A program made the translations under genes and the position numbers. The notes under the pieces were generated by a model that worked only from the letters and a program-made list of their open reading frames with translations, was not told where the DNA came from and did not search any database. A stretch of DNA of 64,000 bases, from positions 124,001 to 188,000 of the forward strand of contig JANCMB010000001.1 in the NCBI GenBank assembly GCA_031317595.1, given 5' to 3'. Each line of letters opens with the position of its first letter. Positions within the stretch are counted from its first letter, which is position 1. Positions 54,922 through 62,092 of this stretch are shown here, in pieces. Origin of the DNA: Glutamicibacter sp. PS. Lineage in GTDB: Bacteria; Actinomycetota; Actinomycetes; Actinomycetales; Micrococcaceae.

Positions 54922-56472
54922 GTGCAAGCAGTTCTAGACGAAATCAATGGGGTGATCTGGAGCGATGCTCTGGTGTATCTCTGTTTGGCAACGGGGGTGT
55001 ACTTCTCGATCCGTTCCCGGTTCCTGCAGGTACGTCACTTCAAGGAAATGATCCGCCTGCTCTTCCGCGGCGAGCGTTCATCATCCGGCGTCTCTTCCTT
55101 CCAGGCCTTGGCCCTGTCGCTCTCCGGCCGTGTGGGTACCGGTAACATCGCCGGCGTGGCTACCGCCATCGCCTTCGGCGGTCCGGGCGCCTTGTTCTGG
55201 ATGTGGACCGTGGCCTTCTTGGGCGCCTCGACCTCCTTCGTCGAATCCGCGCTGGGTCAGGTCTACAAGTCCCGCGACCAGCTCACCGGCGAATACCGCG
55301 GTGGCCCGGCCTACTACCTGAAGCAGGCGCTGGCACACACCCGCGGCAAGGCCTTCTTCAACGTGTATGCCTACATCTTCGCCGCCGTGACCGTGCTGGC
55401 CTGCGGCCTGATGCTTCCGGGCGTGCAGTCCAACTCGATGGCCGTGGCCATCGAAGGCGCCTGGGCCGTCAACCCGTGGGTTGTCGCCGTTGGCGCCGTG
55501 ATCGTGCTGGCCTTCGTGATCATCGGTGGCGTAAAGCGCATCGCCGGTTTCGCTACCTTCGTGGTGCCGTTCATGGCCGTGGCCTACATCCTGCTGGCCC
55601 TGATCGTGGTCTTCGCTAACGCCGAGGCACTGCCCGGTGTTATCAAGATGGTTTTCGCCAGCGCCTTCGGCATGGACGCAGCCTTCGGTTCGGTGCTCGG
55701 CTTGGCCGTCATGTGGGGCGTGAAGCGTGGCGTGTACTCCAACGAAGCCGGTCAGGGTACCGGCCCGCACGCCGCGGCTGCCGCCGAGGTATCGCACCCG
55801 GGTAAGCAGGGTCTGGTGCAGGCCTTCGCCGTGTACGTGGACACCCTCTTCGTTTGCTCGGCCACCGGCTTCCTGATCCTCTCCACCGGCGCTTACCGAG
55901 TCTTCCGTGGCGGCACCGAGGACAGCGGCATTCTGGGCGAAGGTGGCCTGTTGCCTTCCGACGTTGCCGTGGGCCCGACCTTTGTGCAGGCAGGTTTTGA
56001 TGGAACGTTCGCAGGGTTTGGTGCGTCGTTCATCGCGCTCTCGCTGATCTTCTTCTGCTTGACGACCATCATCGCCTACTACTACATGGCTGAAACGAAC
56101 CTGCGATTCCTGCTGGGCAAGGGTGCGACATTTATGGTTCCCGGCATCCAGACCAGCCTAGGTCGCCTGTCCACCCTCGCGCTACAGATGCTGATCCTGG
56201 TGGCCGTGGCGCTCGGCGCGGTCCGTACCGCCACCGAGGCCTGGACCTTGGGCGATATCGGTGTAGGCCTGATGGCCTGGTTGAACATCATCGGCATCCT
56301 GATCCTGCAGCAGCCAGCCTTCAAGGTGCTACGTGACTACGAGCGCCAGAAGAAGAAGGGCCTGGATCCGCAGTTCGATCCACGTCCGCTGAACATCGTC
56401 GGGGCGACCTTCTGGGAGCAACGAGCTGACGAGGAGCGAGAGCGCACCCCGCAGCCGGCCTCCGACCGCTAA
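54922..56472 (+). CDS. Alanine/glycine:cation symporter (AGCS family)
   Basis: A 516-residue sodium-coupled amino acid uptake protein with about ten to eleven helices. Family signatures are SGRVGTGNIAGVATAIAFGG, GVKRIAGFATFVVPFMAVAY and GVYSNEAGQGTGPHAAAAAE. The GTG start follows AAGGAAGGA at 54908. It stands alone between two terminators. The upstream 130 bases carry a perfect GCCGGATCCGGC palindrome near 54886, but no glycine riboswitch is seen. Confidence 0.93.
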   Translation: MQAVLDEINGVIWSDALVYLCLATGVYFSIRSRFLQVRHFKEMIRLLFRGERSSSGVSSFQALALSLSGRVGTGNIAGVATAIAFGGPGALFWMWTVAFLGASTSFVESALGQVYKSRDQLTGEYRGGPAYYLKQALAHTRGKAFFNVYAYIFAAVTVLACGLMLPGVQSNSMAVAIEGAWAVNPWVVAVGAVIVLAFVIIGGVKRIAGFATFVVPFMAVAYILLALIVVFANAEALPGVIKMVFASAFGMDAAFGSVLGLAVMWGVKRGVYSNEAGQGTGPHAAAAAEVSHPGKQGLVQAFAVYVDTLFVCSATGFLILSTGAYRVFRGGTEDSGILGEGGLLPSDVAVGPTFVQAGFDGTFAGFGASFIALSLIFFCLTTIIAYYYMAETNLRFLLGKGATFMVPGIQTSLGRLSTLALQMLILVAVALGAVRTATEAWTLGDIGVGLMAWLNIIGILILQQPAFKVLRDYERQKKKGLDPQFDPRPLNIVGATFWEQRADEERERTPQPASDR

Positions 56473-56485
56473 GTCGCAGTCACTA

Positions 56486-56543
56486 AACAAGGTCCCATGC
56501 CGTTGAGCACCCAATGGGTGCCCAACGGGATGGGACCTTTGTT
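56486..56543. terminator. Terminator between the AGCS gene and the methyltransferase gene
   Basis: GGTCCCAT, CCGTTG and GCACCC pair with GGGTGC, CAACGG and ATGGGACC around AAT, in a long near-perfect stem with an outer AACAA/TTTGTT. Confidence 0.93.
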
Positions 56544-56558
56544 TTGCCCTGAGTATTC

Positions 56559-57290
56559 CTAAAACCCGGAGTCTGCTCGTGGACGGCGCAGGTGGTACAA
56601 GACGTATCCGTAGCTCAGCTCCCGTCGCTCAGGATGCTGCCGCACCCAGTTATCGACCACGGCCGCCGGGAATTCCAGACGCAGGACGGATTCACAGTCG
56701 GCGGCCGAGTCGAAGCCCCAAACACTGAGCACCTCGTGGCGTTGCGCGTCGCGTTGCGCCCACCAATCCCGAATGTAGCTCTCTTCACCCTGCGAGGTGG
56801 CCCAGTGGCTTGTGGCCAGCAGCTGGGCGAATTCACCATTGTGGTGATCGTTGTCGATGACTACGAGACTTCCGCCGGGTTTCAGTACGCGTAACACTTC
56901 CGCGAGCCCGGCGGAGCAGTCATTGCAGGTGCTGGGGAAGAAGTACGCGAAGCGGGCGTGGACCATATCAACGCTGGCGTCGGGCAGGGGGATATGTTCG
57001 GCGGAGCCGGCCTGCACGATCGCGCCCCCGGCACGCGCCCGAGCTAGCGGTAGCAGACTCGGGTCCGGTTCTACGCCAAAGACTTTCGCGGCCTGCGCGG
57101 CGTAACGTTCAAGCCAAAAACCACTCCCACAGCCCAAATCCAGAATCCGTTTCCCGGTCCAGTCCGCGAGCCGGCGCAAGCGCTCCCACAGCACGCCCTC
57201 CGGATCAATCGCCGCGTTTTCCAGCTCGTAGAGTGCCGGGTTACCACCCTGGTTCGGAGCCGGGGTGAAGTCCGGGAAGTTGTTATCCAA
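56559..57290 (-). CDS. Class I SAM-dependent methyltransferase
   Basis: A 243-residue methyltransferase. The SAM-binding motif is RILDLGCGSGFWLERYA, with the acidic loop GVEPDPSLLP and a post-motif SVDMVHARFAYFF. The start is TTG 57290, preceded by AGGAG 7 bases upstream and lying 10 bases after the stop of the ABC gene; an ATG-equivalent at 57359 would overlap that gene by 59 bases. The substrate is unknown. It is probably co-transcribed with the two ABC exporter genes. Confidence 0.85.
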   Translation of the reverse strand: MDNNFPDFTPAPNQGGNPALYELENAAIDPEGVLWERLRRLADWTGKRILDLGCGSGFWLERYAAQAAKVFGVEPDPSLLPLARARAGGAIVQAGSAEHIPLPDASVDMVHARFAYFFPSTCNDCSAGLAEVLRVLKPGGSLVVIDNDHHNGEFAQLLATSHWATSQGEESYIRDWWAQRDAQRHEVLSVWGFDSAADCESVLRLEFPAAVVDNWVRQHPERRELSYGYVLYHLRRPRADSGF

Positions 57291-57300
57291 ATCGGGGCTC

Positions 57301-59106
57301 CTAAACCAGTGAGTCGCGCCAGGCTTTGTGCAGCGCGGCGAAACGCCCCTCGGCCCCAATCAATTCCTCAGGGGTGCCGTCCTCGACGATTTGCCCGTCA
57401 TGGACCACGAGCACGCGATCGGCAATCTGCACCGTGGACAGACGGTGGGCGATGATTAGCGCCGTACGGTTTCCAAGTAGGGTTTGCAGACCGCGCTGTA
57501 CGGCACGCTCGGAGGGTATATCCAGTGAGCTGGTGGCCTCGTCGAGAATGAGTACGGCCGGATCCGCGAGAAAGGCTCGCGCAAAGGAAATGAGCTGGCG
57601 TTGTCCGGCGGAGACACGTCCACCGCGTTTATTCACATCTGTGTCATAGCCTTCGGGAAGCTCAGCGATGAACTCATGGGCACCCACCGCCCGCGCCGCA
57701 GCCTCGATATCGGCTAGGCTCGCCCCGGGGCGCCCCAACGCAATATTCTCGGCCACCGAGCCGGAAAACAGGAAGGCCTCCTGTGTCACCATCACCACGT
57801 GGCGGCGAAGCTCGGCATTGGACAGTTGCTCGATCGCCACCCCGTCCAGACTCAGCGTTCCGGAGCGTAGGTCATAGAAGCGAGCGATCAGCTTCGCCAG
57901 CGTGGACTTTCCGGCGCCGGTTTGACCCACGACCGCCACGGTCTGCCCGGCCGGGATGTCGAGGCTGAAGCGATCCATAATCACCGGGCCGTCACCGTAG
58001 CCAAACACGGCGTCCTTGAATTCGAGGTGGCCGGCGACGGTCTCGATGGACTTGGGATGCTCCGGCTCAACCACCGTCGGTTCCTCTTCCAACAGACCGG
58101 AAACCTTCTCCAACGCGGCCGTTGCCGACTGGAGCGAGGAGTAGAACATGGCGATGCCTTCCACGGGCTGGAAGACGCGCTTTGAGGCTAGCAACAAGGC
58201 CACGAGCACACCCACGGCCATGCTGCCCTCGAGGATCCGGAATCCGCCGTAGGCGAGCACCGAGGCCACCGCTAGGTTACCGATCAGCATCAACCCCGGT
58301 TGCAGGATGCCGAAGAGGTTGAAGGAACGCACCGAGTTTTCGCGATAGGCCTCGGCGATGGTCGTGTATTTTTCGTCGTTGCTCTTCTCCCGGCGGAAGG
58401 CCTTCACCGCGCGGATCCCGGTCATGGTTTCCACGAAGGTGGAGATCACCCTCGCCGAGACCACACGCGATTCACGGTAGAGCACTTCGGAGTTCTTCTG
58501 GTACCAGCGGAAAAGCAGCACCAAGGGGATCGCGGCCACGCAAATAACCAGCCCGCTGCGCCAATCGAGAATGAAGATCGAGGCTAGCGTAAAGAGGATG
58601 AACACGCAGGAGGAAGCCAGTTCGGAGACACCCTGATCGAGCAGTTCGCGTAGCGTCTCCACATCGGAGGTCTGCCGCGAAATGATGCGTCCCGAGGTGT
58701 AGTTCTCGTGAAACTCCAGGCTCAGCCGCTGGGTATGCCTAAAGACGCGCAACCGTAGATCTAGGAGCATCGCCTGCGACATCTTCGCCGCACTGTTGAT
58801 GTACCAACCCAGCAGCACGCCACCGAGGATGGCGCAGAGGATGTAAGCCCCGCCGGCTATACCAAGTGCCGCAAAGTCGCCTTGGCGTAGGGCGGGGAGG
58901 GCGTGGTCGATGGCGTAGGCGATGAGCATCGGTAGCGCCACGCGTGCGGCGTTGGAAAGCAAGACCAGCGCGACCGTGAGCGTCAGCAGCCGCTTCTGTG
59001 GTGCCGCGAGCTTCCCGAGCAAATGGAAGGAGCGGCGACGCACGCTTTTACGCTGTTCGCGGCTGAGCGTGATGGCATCTTCGTTGGAAACTCCGGTGTG
59101 TTGCAT
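57301..59106 (-). CDS. ABC exporter half-transporter, subunit with canonical catalytic glutamate
   Basis: A 601-residue protein with six membrane helices then an ATPase domain. The ATPase has Walker A VGQTGAGKST, Walker B VLILDEATSSLD with the catalytic glutamate, and H-loop IIAHRLSTV. The signature is VSAGQ instead of LSGGQ. This pairs logically with the adjacent subunit, which has LSGGQ but aspartate in place of the glutamate. Together they should form a heterodimeric multidrug or lipid exporter with one active ATP site. The start lies 4 bases after the partner gene. Confidence 0.9.
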   Translation of the reverse strand: MQHTGVSNEDAITLSREQRKSVRRRSFHLLGKLAAPQKRLLTLTVALVLLSNAARVALPMLIAYAIDHALPALRQGDFAALGIAGGAYILCAILGGVLLGWYINSAAKMSQAMLLDLRLRVFRHTQRLSLEFHENYTSGRIISRQTSDVETLRELLDQGVSELASSCVFILFTLASIFILDWRSGLVICVAAIPLVLLFRWYQKNSEVLYRESRVVSARVISTFVETMTGIRAVKAFRREKSNDEKYTTIAEAYRENSVRSFNLFGILQPGLMLIGNLAVASVLAYGGFRILEGSMAVGVLVALLLASKRVFQPVEGIAMFYSSLQSATAALEKVSGLLEEEPTVVEPEHPKSIETVAGHLEFKDAVFGYGDGPVIMDRFSLDIPAGQTVAVVGQTGAGKSTLAKLIARFYDLRSGTLSLDGVAIEQLSNAELRRHVVMVTQEAFLFSGSVAENIALGRPGASLADIEAAARAVGAHEFIAELPEGYDTDVNKRGGRVSAGQRQLISFARAFLADPAVLILDEATSSLDIPSERAVQRGLQTLLGNRTALIIAHRLSTVQIADRVLVVHDGQIVEDGTPEELIGAEGRFAALHKAWRDSLV

Positions 59107-59110
59107 CTGC

Positions 59111-60928
59111 TCAGACCTTCACTTCCATGCTCGAATCGTTTTCGTCCAGGCTGGCGATCACGTAGCGGTAATGTTCGTTGGTGCTCATCAGATGCGTATG
59201 GCTACCGACCGCATCGATTCGCCCGTCACGCAGAACTGCCACCCGGTCGGCGAGCATCACGGTGGAGGGGCGGTGGGCAACCACGAGCGTGGTGGTGCCC
59301 TCGAGGACCTCACGCAGCCGTGCACTGACCGCTTCCTCGGTCCGCACATCAAGGGCCGAGAGCGGATCATCCATCACAAGGACGCGCGGCTTGGCGGCGA
59401 TGGCGCGGGCCAGAGCGATGCGTTGCCGTTGGCCGCCGGAGAGTGAGAGTCCTTCTTCGCCAATGACGGAGTCCACTCCCTCGGGCAACTCACGGGCGAA
59501 ACCCGCCTGGGCGACGTCCAAGGCCTCGTCGAGGCGTTGCTGGGCTGCGGTCTCATCTAGCCCGTCCTCGACACCCATGAGCACGTTCTCGCGGATGGAC
59601 GAGGAGAAGAGCGTGGTGTCCTCGAAGGCCACCGCGATGTGTGTGCGAAGCGCATCGAGATCCCATTCGCGGACATCAAGCCCGTCGATCAGTACGCTGC
59701 CGGCGCTGACATCGTGAAGCCGCGGCACCAGATTCAGTAAGGTAGTCTTGCCCGAACCGGTGATCCCGACCAGAGCCATGGTCTCGCCCGGACGGATCGA
59801 AAAGTCGACGTCCTGCAGAACGGGGCGGGCTCGACCCGCTTGGTCCGGGTAGCCAAAGCGCACATGCTCGAATCTAACGCGACCCTCGAGCTTCTCCGGC
59901 GTGCGCGGATTCTCTGGGGAGGTGATGTCATTGTGCGCGTCCATCACCTCAAAGTGGCGGTCCAGCGCAGTCTTCGTGGTGAGCGTCATGCCCAGCAGCA
60001 TGCCCATGCCTTCCACCGGACGCGCCAAAACGGCCGCGGTGGCAAAGAAGGCCACGAGTGAGCCCACGGAAATTTCGTCTCGGGCACATAGCCATAGTCC
60101 CAGAACCAGACCGATGCCGAGGACGACCTGTGGCACGGTGACAACCATGCCCAAGAAGCCGGCCAGGGTTTTGGCCTTTGTCAGTTCGGTTTCGCGGAGA
60201 GTTTGGGCCTGCGAACTGAACCCTTCATACAAATGACGACCACGGCCGAAGGCCTTGATCACGCGGATCCCATGCACGGATTCTTCCACGGCGGTCGCTA
60301 GGTCACCGGCCTGATCCTGGCTCAGGCGACTCGCCGCCCGGTAGTCATTACGGAAACGGAACGCCTTGACGGTGATGGGGATCGCGCCCAGCAAGTACAG
60401 CAAGCCCAACTGCCAGGAGTGGAAGAACATGAGGGTCAGGCCGGTGATCACGGTGACGGTTTCCACGATGAGCATGATCGCGCCAAAGGCCAACCAGCGC
60501 CTAAGCAGCGAAAGATCCGACATGGAGCGGGAGAGCAGCTGCCCTGAGCCCCAGCGTTCGTGGAAGGCGACCGGTAGGCGCTGCAGGTGCTCGTAGAAAC
60601 GCGTACGGAGGGTCGTTTCTACTCGAGCGGCCGGGTTGAGCACGAACTGCCGACGCATGTAAATGAAGAAGGCTTCGAGCAATCCCAAGCCCGCGACGAT
60701 AGCCACGGCGATCCAGACCTGCTGGCTTGCCCCACCGACCTGGAGCACCTCGTTGACCAACCAGGACAAGACCTGAGGAATGACCAACGCGACGATACCG
60801 GCACCTAGTGCGCAGAGGAAACCACCGAAGAGCCGGGGGAGTACTGGCTTGACGAAGGGGGCCAGACGCCGCAATGTAACGCGGAGCGTTGCCGGGGTGC
60901 TAGTTCTTGTCGTTTCTACCCGCGGCAC
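59111..60928 (-). CDS. ABC exporter half-transporter, subunit with degenerate ATP site
   Basis: A 605-residue partner half-transporter: six helices, then an ATPase domain with Walker A VGITGSGKTT, signature LSGGQRQR, Walker B VLVMDDPLSALD and H-loop VVAHRPSTV. The residue after Walker B is aspartate, not the catalytic glutamate, as in the degenerate site of heterodimeric exporters such as TM287/288 and LmrCD. The GTG start follows AAGGGG at 60940. Its promoter region holds three TTGTCGAT-type half-sites. Confidence 0.9.
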   Translation of the reverse strand: MPRVETTRTSTPATLRVTLRRLAPFVKPVLPRLFGGFLCALGAGIVALVIPQVLSWLVNEVLQVGGASQQVWIAVAIVAGLGLLEAFFIYMRRQFVLNPAARVETTLRTRFYEHLQRLPVAFHERWGSGQLLSRSMSDLSLLRRWLAFGAIMLIVETVTVITGLTLMFFHSWQLGLLYLLGAIPITVKAFRFRNDYRAASRLSQDQAGDLATAVEESVHGIRVIKAFGRGRHLYEGFSSQAQTLRETELTKAKTLAGFLGMVVTVPQVVLGIGLVLGLWLCARDEISVGSLVAFFATAAVLARPVEGMGMLLGMTLTTKTALDRHFEVMDAHNDITSPENPRTPEKLEGRVRFEHVRFGYPDQAGRARPVLQDVDFSIRPGETMALVGITGSGKTTLLNLVPRLHDVSAGSVLIDGLDVREWDLDALRTHIAVAFEDTTLFSSSIRENVLMGVEDGLDETAAQQRLDEALDVAQAGFARELPEGVDSVIGEEGLSLSGGQRQRIALARAIAAKPRVLVMDDPLSALDVRTEEAVSARLREVLEGTTTLVVAHRPSTVMLADRVAVLRDGRIDAVGSHTHLMSTNEHYRYVIASLDENDSSMEVKV

Positions 60929-60939
60929 AATACAACCCC

Positions 60940-61007
60940 TTGTCGATACCGATTTCTTTGATCGACAACTAGATTATCCGGAGTAGTTGAGAAAGTTCAA
61001 TCGACAA
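60940..61007 (-). promoter_or_regulatory. Promoter and operator cluster of the ABC exporter operon
   Basis: On the minus strand, -35 TTGAAC (60995-61000), an 18-base spacer and -10 TAATCT (60971-60976). Three copies of TTGTCGAT/ATCGACAA occur at 60940-60947, 60961-60968 and 61000-61007. The first two face each other just downstream of the -10 box, and the third touches the -35 box. Confidence 0.65.
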
Positions 61008-61023
61008 ATAGGGTTGCTGGTCC

Positions 61024-61977
61024 TCAGCTACGCGCGGTCAGCGTCAGCAGCGCCGCCTCTGGGCGACAGGCAATGCGAACCGGTGCAAAGCGGGAGGTGC
61101 CGATTCCCGCGGAAACCTCCAGTGGGACTTCCCGTCCGGCGTATTCCCAATACGTCAGTCCTCGGGCACGCCAGGTGGGCAGGTCACAATTGGAAACCAG
61201 CGCCCCATAGCCGGGAATGCAGACCTGGCCGCCGTGTGTGTGCCCGGCGAAGATGATGTGGGCGCCCGACTCGGTGAACTCATCAAGCACTCGCTGGTAC
61301 GGGGCGTGGGTCAGGGCGATCCGCACATGTGGGGCTTCGTGGCTTGTCGAAGACCCGGCAGGCCACCCCGCGAAGTGGTCGCGGCCGATGTGCGGGTCGT
61401 CGACCCCGGAAAATTCCAGTCGCATGCCGTGGAAGACGGTGGCGTAGTTGCGGTTGCTCATATCGATCCAGCCGGCGGCACCGAATGCGCGGTGCATTCG
61501 CGCGAAATCCAACGAGTCACGTTCGCTAGGACTCGGGGTGCCCGTGGACCGGGCAAGGTACCGAAGCGGGTTCTTGAGTTTGGGAGCGAAGTAGCAATTC
61601 GATCCCGGAACGAACAGTCCGGGGAACTGCATCAAGGGTTTGAGGGCATCGAGCAGGGCGGAAACACCGTCATGGTGGCTGAGGTTATCGCCGGTGTTGA
61701 TCACCAGATCTGGTTCTTCGGCCGCCAGCGATTGTAGCCAGTCGTGTTTCAGCTGCTGACCGGGCACCATGTGGATGTCTGAAAGGTGCAGGATCCGAAG
61801 ATCGGCACTGCCACGGGGGAGGATCGGCAGGGTCTCGCGACGTAGTTCGAAGCGCGATGCTTCGTGCATGCCGTATCCAAAGAGCGCTCCGCCGACTGCG
61901 GCTGCGCCCGAGGCCACGAGCAATCCCTTGCCGGTAGCTTCGCGCAACGTGTTGAGGAAGTTCGCGTGTGCTGCCAT
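61024..61977 (-). CDS. Metallophosphoesterase (calcineurin-like)
   Basis: A 317-residue membrane-anchored phosphoesterase. One N-terminal hydrophobic helix (GLLVASGAAAVGGALFGYGM) precedes the catalytic domain with LHLSDIHMVPGQ, NTGDNLSHHDG, VPGSNCYF and FAGHTHGGQVCIPG. The usual GNHD metal motif is replaced by GSNC, which is common in this YkuE-like subgroup. The substrate is unknown, possibly a lipid or nucleotide phosphate. Confidence 0.88.
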   Translation of the reverse strand: MAAHANFLNTLREATGKGLLVASGAAAVGGALFGYGMHEASRFELRRETLPILPRGSADLRILHLSDIHMVPGQQLKHDWLQSLAAEEPDLVINTGDNLSHHDGVSALLDALKPLMQFPGLFVPGSNCYFAPKLKNPLRYLARSTGTPSPSERDSLDFARMHRAFGAAGWIDMSNRNYATVFHGMRLEFSGVDDPHIGRDHFAGWPAGSSTSHEAPHVRIALTHAPYQRVLDEFTESGAHIIFAGHTHGGQVCIPGYGALVSNCDLPTWRARGLTYWEYAGREVPLEVSAGIGTSRFAPVRIACRPEAALLTLTARS

Positions 61978-62044
61978 GACTGTACCGTCATTGTCCTTTC
62001 AAGAGCCGTCACCCTAAGCCGGGTGCCATTGCCAATCTATGCCA

Positions 62045-62080
62045 AAGGCCGCGCCCGAGAGAAATATCGGGCGCGGCCTT
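62045..62080 (-). terminator. Terminator of the penicillin-binding protein gene
   Basis: AAGGCCGCGCCCGA (62045-62058) pairs exactly with TCGGGCGCGGCCTT (62067-62080). On the minus strand it follows the PBP stop. Confidence 0.9.
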
Positions 62081-62092
62081 CAAGCAAGCGGG

